This document shows, piece after piece, positions 1 to 6,025 of a stretch of 6,686 nucleotides of DNA. Below the pieces are notes generated by a model. It saw only the letters and a list, made by a program, of their open reading frames with translations, was not told the origin of the DNA and did not search any database. This stretch comes from Betaproteobacteria bacterium (GTDB taxonomy: Bacteria > Pseudomonadota > Gammaproteobacteria > Burkholderiales > SG8-39): NCBI GenBank assembly GCA_011391185.1, contig JAABRB010000199.1, positions 1 through 6,686 on the forward strand. The letters run 5' to 3'. Position 1 is the first letter of the stretch. Every line of letters begins with the position of its first letter. The position numbers and the translations under genes were made by a program.

Positions 1-1710
1 GATGCCGGGGATCGCGACGAGCGGGAACTCGAGGCCCTTGCCTGCGTGCATGGTCATGACCTTGACCGAATCCTCGCCCGGCCGGTAGTTGCTGCTTCGC
101 TTGCTCTCGTTCAGCCATTCGACCGGGATGCCGGCCGCGCGCAGGCTGCGGGTGACTTCCTCGCCCATGAAGCCTGCGCGGTAGACGACGGCCATGTCGC
201 GCCACGCTCGACCGCGGGTGTGCGATTCCTTCAGGCGGTTGGCGATGTAGTTCGCTTCGCTCTTGAGGTTGGGGAGGCTGACGAGCTCGGGGACAGGGCC
301 GTGGCGGCCGGCGCTCGTGGGGGCGACGAGCGGGATGCCGTCCTCGCCCGCTTCCTCGGGGGTGAGCACTTCGCGGGCGAACTCGTAGGCGACCGCGAGC
401 ACTTCGTTCGTGTTGCGGTAGTTGAGCTTGAGGATCGTGGTGCGGCCCTGCGCCTGGATGCCGAGGCTCGCGAGGCTGAACTTGCGGCGGGATTGTCTGC
501 CGTAGATCGACTGGGCGTCGTCGTAGAGGAGGAGAAAGGCACTCGTGTCCGGATCGACCATCTGCACGACGAGCTTCAGCCACTCGGGCTGGAAGTCGTG
601 CCCTTCGTCGATCAGCACCGCGCCGTACTGGGCACGGGGGATCTGGCCGCACTCGACCGCTTCTGTCACCCGCGCGACGAGTGCCTCGACGAAGGCCGAC
701 GATCCGCCGCCGTTGGCGGGCGGCGGCAGCGCGACGTGGTAGAGCTTGAGCTGGTCCATGCACCAGCCGTGGAAGTGGCGCACGGTCACTTGCTGGCCGA
801 GGCCCTTCTCCTGGATCACGTGGCGGAGCTTGGCGGCGAGCGCGACGTTGTAGCAGAGGACGAGGATCGGCTTCTGCATGAGGAGCGCGAGCCGCTCGGC
901 GCGGTAGCCGAGGATGAGCGTCTTGCCCGAGCCCGCCACGCCGTGGATGACGCGGTGCCCCTCGCCGAGGCTGCGGGCGAGCTGCTCCTGCTGGAGGTCC
1001 ATCACGCGCACGAGGTCGGGGGCGACGTCGAGGACGGTCGCTTCTGCGGCTGCGGGTTCGCCTTCGAGGGCGAGCGTGCCTTGCTGGATGCGGATCTCCG
1101 GGAAGAGGTGCCAGCGGATGCGCTCGACCTGGGGCAGCGTGAGCAGGCGCTGGAAGGGCGCGGACTGCATGCGCCAGATTTTCTCTTGGAAGGCGGCGGC
1201 ATCGACCGATTCGGTCATCTCGTCCTGGCAGATCACGCGCTCGGGGTTGAGGACTTCGTCGAGATCGGTCGCTTCGAATTGTTTGCGCGAGATGTTCGTG
1301 AGCACCACGCCGTAGCCATACGGCACGACGAGCTTGCCTTGGTGCGCGCCGTCGGCGACTCGCAGGGCTGGGTCGCGCTCCAGGAGCGCTGTGACCGCGA
1401 ACGCGTATTGACGGGCTTGCTCGAGCGGGTTGGCAGCGCGCGTGAGGCCGCGGTCGGTGAGGAGCTCGAAGGCGGCGCGGTCAGCTTTGCGGATGGAGTC
1501 GAGGCGCCAGTCTTTCACCTCCAGCACGAGGAGGCCGCGGCCCGGGTGCAGCACGACGAAGTCGGGATGCAGGTGCTTCGGGCCGACCGGCACGTCGTAC
1601 CAGCAGAGGTAGTCGTCCTCGAGCTTCGCCTCGAGGCGCTGGGCGAGGCGGCGCTCGCCCGGGGTCATCCGGCGCGCGCAGCTACCGAGCGAGGGGATCA
1701 GCGTCGCCAT
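1..1710 (-). CDS. NERD-domain superfamily I (UvrD/Rep-like) DNA helicase, C-terminus cut by the window edge
   Basis: The frame stays open for 570 codons from the ATG at 1710 to base 1, so the C-terminal part lies outside the window. Residues about 15-120 look like a NERD nuclease domain: HPDFVVL (Asp50), LEVKDW (Glu64-x-Lys66) and NPLEQARQY (94-102). The helicase part follows: a Q-motif-like DLQQEQLARSLG (238-249), Walker A GVAGSGKT (257-264), Walker B-like IDEGHDF (367-373), DDAQSIYG (397-404), LNYRNTNEV (429-437), and motif V TMHAGKGLEFP (553-563). The family is an ATP-driven DNA translocase or helicase fused to a PD-(D/E)XK-type nuclease-related domain, cytoplasmic, with DNA processing or phage-defence roles suggested for relatives. 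The ATG at 1710 is chosen because the same frame has a stop at 1758-1756 and no other ATG between. I see no strong Shine-Dalgarno sequence. The gene lies 139 bp downstream of the ATPase gene on the same strand and could be transcribed with it. The domain call is firm; the biological role is not. Confidence 0.93.
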   Translation of the reverse strand, partial: MATLIPSLGSCARRMTPGERRLAQRLEAKLEDDYLCWYDVPVGPKHLHPDFVVLHPGRGLLVLEVKDWRLDSIRKADRAAFELLTDRGLTRAANPLEQARQYAFAVTALLERDPALRVADGAHQGKLVVPYGYGVVLTNISRKQFEATDLDEVLNPERVICQDEMTESVDAAAFQEKIWRMQSAPFQRLLTLPQVERIRWHLFPEIRIQQGTLALEGEPAAAEATVLDVAPDLVRVMDLQQEQLARSLGEGHRVIHGVAGSGKTLILGYRAERLALLMQKPILVLCYNVALAAKLRHVIQEKGLGQQVTVRHFHGWCMDQLKLYHVALPPPANGGGSSAFVEALVARVTEAVECGQIPRAQYGAVLIDEGHDFQPEWLKLVVQMVDPDTSAFLLLYDDAQSIYGRQSRRKFSLASLGIQAQGRTTILKLNYRNTNEVLAVAYEFAREVLTPEEAGEDGIPLVAPTSAGRHGPVPELVSLPNLKSEANYIANRLKESHTRGRAWRDMAVVYRAGFMGEEVTRSLRAAGIPVEWLNESKRSSNYRPGEDSVKVMTMHAGKGLEFPLVAIPGI

Positions 1711-1849
1711 GCATGGCCATTTCGGGATGGCTCTGGGCGGTTGCAGTGGCAGAGATTATGCGGGATGCGGCGTTGCCACGGGGCGGAAATGGCGGCGCGG
1801 TGTGCCAATACGCACAGCGCGGTCGCACGCGGGACATCGAACCACGCGC

Positions 1850-3097
1850 TCAGGTCTCCCACAAGGCACGGAGCGGCACGGCGTACAGGCCGTCCCCGAA
1901 CGGTATGGTCGCGCTCCCGTCGTAGAGAACGATGCCCGCAGCGAAGCGTCTGCCCGCGGCGTCGCGCAGCTTCTTAAGCCCCCGGAGATCGCCCTCAGTC
2001 ACCGTGGCAGCCGCCTTCACCTCGATGCCGGCGACGGCCGACTGACCCTGCTCCAACACGATGTCCACCTCGAAGTCATCGCGATCCCTGAAGTGAAAGA
2101 AGCCGATCGGCGTTGGACGCCAGCTCGCCTGACGGCGCAGCTCCTGGAGCACGAACGTTTCCAGCATCGGCCCGAGCATCGCCCGCTCCTTGTCGAGCAC
2201 GGCCGCGCCGATTCCGAGCAGCGCGCACGCCACTCCCGTGTCGCCCATGTGAAGCTTCGGGCGCTTGACCATCCGGCTCAGACGGTTCGTATGCCACGCG
2301 GGCAATCGCTCGAGCAGGAACACGCGCTCCAGCAGCGTGACGTAGTCGTGGATGGTTTGGCGCGTCAGCTCGAAGGGCGCCGAAAGGTCCGCCACGTTGA
2401 TGAGCGACGCGGTCTGGCCTGCTGCCAGAGCGAGTAGCTTGGGCAGCGTATCTAACGAGTGGATGCGTGCCAGGTCGCGGACATCGCGCTGGATCTGCGT
2501 CTCGACGTAGTCCCGGTACCACGCGCCGCGGCGCGCGGCGCTCCGGCGGGCAAGCGCGGCGGGATATCCACCGGCGACGATGCGCTCCGCGAGGTCGCTG
2601 CCGAGGCGTTCGCTGAGGCCGGTTCGGAAGCGGCCCGCAAGCAAGGCGTCGATGAATCGGGGCCGGCGATTCTCGATCTCGCATTGCGCGAGCGGATGAA
2701 GCCGCAGCAGGCCCATCCGGCCGGCGAGAGACTCCGCGAGACGGGGAACGAGCAGCACGTTGGCCGATCCGGTCAGGATGAACCGCCCCGCGGTTCTGCG
2801 CCGGTCGATAGCGGCCTTGAGGGAGGGAAAGATTTCCGGCGCCCGCTGCACCTCGTCCAGGATGGTCCTCCCGGAAAGGCTGGACACGAAGCCCACGGGG
2901 TCGCTGCGCGCCGCCGCAAGGACAGCCTCCTCGTCGAACGAAACGTAGCGGTACCCCCGGGACTCGCCGACAGCGCGCGCGAGCGTGGTCTTGCCGCTCT
3001 GGCGCGGGCCATGGATCAGGACGGCCGGCGTGTCGCCGAGCGCCTCGCGCAGGCGCGGCGCGAGGCCTCGGGGATACATTCTGGCGGTCCGGGGCAT
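1850..3097 (-). CDS. AAA family ATPase with C-terminal DUF4143 domain
   Basis: The 415-residue product has the standard layout and length of the AAA_14/DUF4143 family. It starts MPRTARMYPRGL. Walker A is GPRQSGKT (30-37), Walker B is TILDEV (78-83, Asp81-Glu82), and a sensor-like LTGSAN lies at 108-113. The segment from about 190 is DUF4143-like, including RDYVETQIQRDVRDL (195-209) and a C-terminal FRDRDDFEVDIVLE (336-349) followed by GIEVKA (357-362). Asp345 and Glu359-x-Lys361 resemble a PD-(D/E)XK core. Relatives are widespread, often scattered as accessory genes, and have no agreed function. The frame is open upstream to 3346, but that 83-residue extension is translated from vapC debris and intergenic DNA and shows no family similarity. 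I therefore start at the ATG at 3097; the ATG at 3079 (MYPRGL) is an equally family-like alternative. No clear ribosome binding site precedes either. It lies between the vapC remnant and the helicase on the same strand. Identity is confident; function is unknown. Confidence 0.9.
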   Translation of the reverse strand: MPRTARMYPRGLAPRLREALGDTPAVLIHGPRQSGKTTLARAVGESRGYRYVSFDEEAVLAAARSDPVGFVSSLSGRTILDEVQRAPEIFPSLKAAIDRRRTAGRFILTGSANVLLVPRLAESLAGRMGLLRLHPLAQCEIENRRPRFIDALLAGRFRTGLSERLGSDLAERIVAGGYPAALARRSAARRGAWYRDYVETQIQRDVRDLARIHSLDTLPKLLALAAGQTASLINVADLSAPFELTRQTIHDYVTLLERVFLLERLPAWHTNRLSRMVKRPKLHMGDTGVACALLGIGAAVLDKERAMLGPMLETFVLQELRRQASWRPTPIGFFHFRDRDDFEVDIVLEQGQSAVAGIEVKAAATVTEGDLRGLKKLRDAAGRRFAAGIVLYDGSATIPFGDGLYAVPLRALWET

Positions 3098-3119
3098 GCT
3101 GGAGGGTAATCCCGTCGAG

Positions 3120-3188
3120 CGGCTGAATGCAAGAATCAGTGTCGGCTGAATGCTAGATTCGGAGTCGGCTGTTCGCAAGGTTTCCGGG
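3120..3188. repeat. Short tandem repeat, 23-bp period, two good copies and one weak copy
   Basis: Copies begin at 3120, 3143 and 3166. The first two share 19 of 23 bases, beginning CGGCTGAATGC. The third keeps CGGCTG and a later GCAAG-like core but is otherwise diverged. The array sits between the end of recognisable vapC homology and the ATPase start. It may be a remnant of slippage or rearrangement at the point where the vapC C-terminus was lost, or a binding-site array in front of the ATPase gene. Nothing in the sequence decides between these. Confidence 0.5.
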
Positions 3189-3240
3189 CGGCCGATTGAA
3201 AGACTGGTGCTCGGCTCAACGGCTGCTTGCGCGGCGCCTG

Positions 3241-3471
3241 ACCGCCAGACAGGACCTGGGTGGCTTGTTCGAGCGCGTCTTCCGGACGGCCTCGGCCGGG
3301 CGAAGATCCGCGGGTGCCTCGTGACCCGTACCAGCGCGCTCAACACCTGCGGAGCAGCGCCGTAGGCCTCGGGACCGTTGATGATCGATTCGAGCAGTCA
3401 CGGTACTGCTCGTGCTGGGCCGAATCGCTGCGGAACGCGTAGATCAGGACGTTGGCGTGGGCGAGGATCAA
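3241..3471 (-). pseudogene. vapC: vapC-like PIN-domain toxin gene, inactivated by frameshifts and truncation
   Basis: Reading from a TTG at 3471, the sequence opens LILAHANVLIYAFRSDSAQH, the N-terminus of a VapC PIN-domain ribonuclease. Near 3395 one base is missing: the original frame continues with SNRSSTV and stops at 3342-3340, while the next frame gives the expected LESIINGPEAYGAAPQVLSA and VRVTRHPRIFARP. Near 3290 one extra base returns to the original frame, giving PEDALEQATQVLSGG. After about 3241 PIN similarity disappears and the frame ends at 3136, so the C-terminal third with the remaining acidic residues is absent. The first catalytic Asp of the family (usual pattern ILxDxN) is His here, and the usual ATG is TTG. 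In the family, VapC is an endoribonuclease inhibited by VapB; this copy cannot make an active toxin. Its TTG overlaps the antitoxin stop codon as TTGA, the normal vapBC arrangement. The recognisable extent is clear; the exact 3' limit is approximate. Confidence 0.85.
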
Positions 3472-3698
3472 TCGCGCCCTTCCATCCGGCCCAATAGTGC
3501 CGCCGAATTGTCGAGATCGACTGTGAGAAGAGTGCCACCGCCGCGGCGGCAGACCGGGAGCGTGATTCGCACAGCTGGGCGCGCGATGGCGAGGCGCAAA
3601 CCCTCCTCGATGAGCGCGGTGAGCGTCATGTGGCGCCGCGCGGCCTCCCGCTTGGCGCGTTCGAGCAGGGCGTCGTCGAGTTGTACCGTGGTTCGCAT
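3468..3698 (-). CDS. vapB: VapB-like ribbon-helix-helix antitoxin
   Basis: The 76-residue product starts MRTTVQLDDALLERAK. This is the typical ribbon-helix-helix DNA-binding fold: a short strand (TTVQL, 3-7), helix (about 9-23) and second helix (TLTALIEEGLRLAI, 25-38). The tail, ending with VDLDNSAALLGRMEGRD (60-76), matches the toxin-wrapping C-terminus usual in VapB proteins. Relatives neutralise a VapC ribonuclease and repress their own operon by binding palindromic operators. The stop codon overlaps the TTG start of the vapC remnant, so the pair was once translationally coupled. An in-frame ATG at 3710 would add four residues (MLRP) and has GGGG six bases upstream, whereas the ATG at 3698 has no ribosome binding site; the longer 80-residue form is a real alternative. 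The gene is intact although its toxin is dead, so it may survive as a regulator, as an anti-addiction antitoxin for a related toxin elsewhere, or as a recent relic. Confidence 0.88.
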   Translation of the reverse strand: MRTTVQLDDALLERAKREAARRHMTLTALIEEGLRLAIARPAVRITLPVCRRGGGTLLTVDLDNSAALLGRMEGRD

Positions 3699-3746
3699 GG
3701 GTCTGAGCATATCGAACCCCGAAGGCGGCTGCCGGTTCACGCTCCA

Positions 3747-3775
3747 AGGGTGATCGAATCGGGGACCATCACCCT
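3747..3775. promoter_or_regulatory. Perfect 8-bp inverted repeat upstream of vapB, candidate autoregulatory operator
   Basis: AGGGTGAT (3747-3754) and ATCACCCT (3768-3775) are perfect inverted copies separated by 13 bases. The repeat lies 37-49 bp upstream of the two possible vapB starts, where ribbon-helix-helix antitoxins commonly bind. A further CACCCTG half-site-like sequence is at 3803-3809. No T-run follows either arm, which argues against a terminator. The operator role is inference from position and symmetry only. Confidence 0.4.
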
Positions 3776-3812
3776 GGGAAGTGCAAAAATATTTCTTTGC
3801 TTCACCCTGCCC

Positions 3813-3833
3813 CGCGAGGCGGTGCTCCTCGCG
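3813..3833. other. GC-rich hairpin, 7-bp stem and 7-base loop
   Basis: CGCGAGG (3813-3819) pairs perfectly with CCTCGCG (3827-3833) around a seven-base loop. There is no T-run on either strand, so a factor-independent terminator is unlikely. It sits in the divergent gap between vapB and the protease unit, just upstream of an A/T-rich patch when read on the minus strand. Its function is unknown. Confidence 0.35.
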
Positions 3834-4013
3834 CTGCAAGTTGTCGCTTAACTCGGCGATGCAATCAGATGGTCGAAACGGCGCGAATTCGTTGTCCGGA
3901 GCTTCGGTCGAATTCCGATGCCTCTACGATCCGTGGTCAGCGTATCGCCGGCAGTCGCACATAGCGTGAGCCGGGGAGCGCAGCTCGCACCTGGCGAACA
4001 GGGCCCGGTGCGC

Positions 4014-4123
4014 AGATTTCACAGTTGTTCACAGTTGCGGCGGGTAGTAAGTCATTCGATGAGCCACCCGCGGCGCCAGCATGGTCCCTACAAAAAGGGG
4101 GGGTGTCTTGACTGGAGGCATCC
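4014..4123 (+). promoter_or_regulatory. Upstream control region of protease copy 1, shared with copy 2
   Basis: This region aligns with 6026-6134 upstream of the second protease. The first 56 bases match at about 34 positions without a gap, clustered in islands (AGATTT, ACA, ACA, TGAGCCACCC). After that comes a conserved leader with a CACAAAAGG-like purine stretch and GGAGGCATCC running into the ATG. It contains TTCACAGTTG twice in direct tandem (4018-4027 and 4028-4037), a spacing of one helical turn. The ribosome binding site is GGAGG at 4114-4118, five bases before the ATG. No convincing -10 box is visible, so the transcription start is not placed. The region is probably a promoter plus a binding site for an unidentified regulator. 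Confidence 0.55.
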
Positions 4124-5464
4124 ATGCACTGCAAGGAACTTGCAATCACAGCCAGGGCGGGCATCGCAGCACTGCTCTTCGCGTGCGCGCCCGCCAGCGA
4201 ATCGGTCCATGCGACGGCCGACTCCACTTCACCCTCGCCCGCAACGTCCGCGGAGGCCCGCGCGGTTTTCGAACATGCGAAAGACAAGCTGCTTCAGGTC
4301 CGCGTGATTCACAAGGCGACGCGAGCGCGTGCCGCGACGGGGACGGGTTTCGTCGCCACCGCTGACGGCCTCGTCCTCACCAACTACCACCTCGTCCGGA
4401 AGATCGCGCTCGAGCCGCAGGACCACGCGCTCGAGCTCGAGTTTGCCGACGGGACGCGCATCACGCCTCGCCTCGTGGCCATCGACGTCGGGAATGATCT
4501 CGCAGTGCTCGCGACGGATCGTACCGGCCAGCCCTTCCTGACGCTCAGCGACACGTGGCTCGCAAGAGGCGCGCGCGCCTTTGCGATGGGATATCGGCGC
4601 GACGGGGGAACAACGATCGTCGAAGGCACCTACGAGGGGTACGCCGAGACCGCGCTCCCCTTGCAGTTCGGCTTCGCGGGAGCGATCGACCCGGGCATGA
4701 GCGGCGGACCCGTCGTGACACCCGACGGCCAAGTCCTCGGCGTGAGCGTCGCGCGTCGCGCGGGCAACCCGGTCATGAGCTACTTCGTCCCCGCCAAGTT
4801 CGCCGTCGGGTCCTTCCTCGCGCGCGCCGCCAAGGCAAAGGTGCCGCCGACCGATTTCCGGAAGGAAGTGGTCGCCCAGGTCTCCGAGCATCAAAGCTTT
4901 CTCTACGACAGTCTCTTCGCCTTCGGAGCAATCGGTACGACCGCCACGGGCCACTACATCGTCCCCGACACGCGGGCGGCCTACGCGCGGTGCCAGGACA
5001 TTTCTCCGAAGTTCTCGGGCCACGAACTTCCGCGCAGCGCCCGGACCTGCCTGGTTCCCGGCGACCTCTTCGTCGACGATGACCTGCAGACCGGCGCACT
5101 TGCCTTCCGGCACGAGCGATTCGAAAAAGGCTTCTTCCAATCCACGATGGCCTTCGCCGACTCGATGAACAAGGTCTTCGCCGACGGCGCGCCCCGCGCT
5201 GCGGTGGAAAGCGACGGAGAGGCGCTCACTGGGTATCGCTGTCACGACGGCTTCGTCCGTCGCCCCGGAGGGGCGTTGCGCGTTGCGCTCTGCTTGCGCG
5301 CCTACCGGGATTTTGCGGGACTGTACGACCTCCACCTTCGCGCACTCACCGTGGATAGCGCATCTGCAGCGCTCCTTGGCACCCTGACGGTCACCGGGGT
5401 GAGCTTCAAGGATGGGCAGAAGCTGGCCAAGAAATACCTGGAGGCAATCACATGGACGCACTGA
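4124..5464 (+). CDS. Secreted trypsin-like (HtrA-type fold) serine protease, copy 1
   Basis: The 446-residue product has an N-terminal export signal (hydrophobic ITARAGIAALLFACA, 8-22). Cleavage could follow an A-x-A site near residue 31; alternatively LFAC (18-21) is an imperfect lipobox that would attach Cys21 to lipid. The trypsin-like domain spans about 45-230 with a complete triad: His89 in LTNYH, Asp125 in GNDLAVL and Ser193 in GMSGGPV. The fold resembles Trypsin_2/HtrA-type peptidases, so an active periplasmic or surface endopeptidase is expected. No PDZ domain is seen. Instead residues about 245-446 form a C-terminal region I do not recognise, with four cysteines (290, 309, 373, 390) that could make two disulfides. 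The start has GGAGG five bases upstream and is conserved with copy 2. The stop overlaps the downstream membrane-protein gene by 13 bp. The substrate is unknown. The loop before IVEG reads GYRRDGG, whereas copy 2 has GHPLDLG, suggesting diverged specificity or regulation. Confidence 0.92.
   Translation: MHCKELAITARAGIAALLFACAPASESVHATADSTSPSPATSAEARAVFEHAKDKLLQVRVIHKATRARAATGTGFVATADGLVLTNYHLVRKIALEPQDHALELEFADGTRITPRLVAIDVGNDLAVLATDRTGQPFLTLSDTWLARGARAFAMGYRRDGGTTIVEGTYEGYAETALPLQFGFAGAIDPGMSGGPVVTPDGQVLGVSVARRAGNPVMSYFVPAKFAVGSFLARAAKAKVPPTDFRKEVVAQVSEHQSFLYDSLFAFGAIGTTATGHYIVPDTRAAYARCQDISPKFSGHELPRSARTCLVPGDLFVDDDLQTGALAFRHERFEKGFFQSTMAFADSMNKVFADGAPRAAVESDGEALTGYRCHDGFVRRPGGALRVALCLRAYRDFAGLYDLHLRALTVDSASAALLGTLTVTGVSFKDGQKLAKKYLEAITWTH
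4241..4316 (+). repeat. Near-identical coding block shared by the two protease copies
   Basis: Bases 4241-4316 align without gaps to 6261-6336 (constant offset of 2020 bp), with only a few substitutions. The last 34 bases of each (4283-4316 and 6303-6336) are identical. Similarity continues at a lower level to about 4510. The block encodes the segment just after the export signal (ATSAEARAVFE to VRVIHK). It shows tandem duplication of the unit, with either strong constraint or later gene conversion here. Confidence 0.8.
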
Positions 5465-5967
5465 CTTCCCTCGACATGCCGATAGCGACGCTCGCCCTGG
5501 CCACGCTCGCGCTGCTCGTCTGGGCTGGGGCATGGGCGTTGGTCGGAAAGCGTTTCACGGCGAAGCCCCGCTTTGCCGCGCATCTCGGCGTCGCGGCATT
5601 CGCCTGCATCGGCATCCTCTTCGCCATGAGCCCGCGCTTTCTCGCCTTCGCGCTCGCCGTCCCGGGGTCGGATTACGTGTGGCTCGCGACGCTCGGCTCG
5701 ATCATGGCGTGGGGCCTGTGGCGCCACGTCAAGCTCGCATCCGGCGCGCCCGGGCGATGCGCCGCGGTGGCCGTCGTCGCGATTACCGCCGCGGTCGTGC
5801 AGGGGTACGCCGTCTTCACGTACCTCGGCGCAAGGGACGACCTCACCTACATGGCGTACGCCACGAAAGCGCCACCGCCGCACGGGGCGAAGGGAACCGG
5901 CCTGGACGGATTTCTTCAGGACGCACAGAAAATCGAGACCGCGCTCGAGAAGCGGCGGGCGAACTGA
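5452..5967 (+). CDS. Small polytopic membrane protein coupled to the protease gene
   Basis: The 171-residue product starts MDALTSLDMP. It has four likely membrane helices: about 10-31 (IATLALATLALLVWAGAWAL), 41-59 (AAHLGVAAFACIGILFAM), 76-92 (VWLATLGSIMAWGLW) and 103-124 (CAAVAVVAITAAVVQGYAVF). The tail is short and charged (QDAQKIETALEKRRAN, 156-171). An even helix count places both ends on the same side, probably the cytoplasm given the Arg/Lys-rich end and the RHVK loop after helix 3. I do not recognise the family. The start codon lies inside the 3' end of the protease gene (13-bp overlap in a different frame), which implies operon membership and probable translational coupling. It could anchor, regulate or be a partner of the protease, but nothing in the sequence proves a contact. 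The membrane call is good; the function is unknown. A 5-bp GGAGG/CCTCC stem follows the stop (5972-5992) without a T-run, so it is at most a weak terminator. Confidence 0.85.
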   Translation: MDALTSLDMPIATLALATLALLVWAGAWALVGKRFTAKPRFAAHLGVAAFACIGILFAMSPRFLAFALAVPGSDYVWLATLGSIMAWGLWRHVKLASGAPGRCAAVAVVAITAAVVQGYAVFTYLGARDDLTYMAYATKAPPPHGAKGTGLDGFLQDAQKIETALEKRRAN

Positions 5968-6025
5968 AACGGGAGGGCGCCGAGGCTCCTCCGGGCCATG
6001 CGTGCCACTGCCCCCGCAACCGCGA

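Larger units (their letters stand above)
3711..4013. other. Divergent intergenic region without a supportable gene
   Basis: This 303-bp stretch separates the minus-strand vapB block from the plus-strand protease unit. I found no frame with protein-like composition that starts with a ribosome binding site. It contains the inverted repeat at 3747-3775, the hairpin at 3813-3833 and one A/T-rich patch (3785-3800, AAAAATATTTCTTTGC). That patch is the best place for the vapB promoter, but no clean -35/-10 pair is visible. The stretch about 3850-4013 shows nothing that I can assign. Confidence 0.6.

Noticed and set aside
1755..1779. Possible helicase promoter (CATAAT on the minus strand at 1760-1755)
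   Set aside because: The -10-like box has no -35 match at 16-18 bp; the nearest GTGGCA is only 13 bases away. It is too weak to annotate.
46..1977. 643-codon open frame on the plus strand
   Set aside because: It is antisense to the helicase, whose motifs are unmistakable. The predicted protein is a low-complexity Ala/Arg/Glu/Val-rich string typical of the opposite strand of a high-GC gene.
3841..3875. Integron attC-like sequence (CGCTTAACTCGGCGATGC)
   Set aside because: TTAACTC resembles the inner arm of some attC sites, but the GTTRRRY core is absent and I found no matching RYYYAAC partner at the right distance. Similarity this short can be chance.
4229..5533. 434-codon open frame on the minus strand
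   Set aside because: It lies opposite protease copy 1, which has a signal peptide and full catalytic triad. The antisense product has no recognisable motif and arises from third-position G+C bias.
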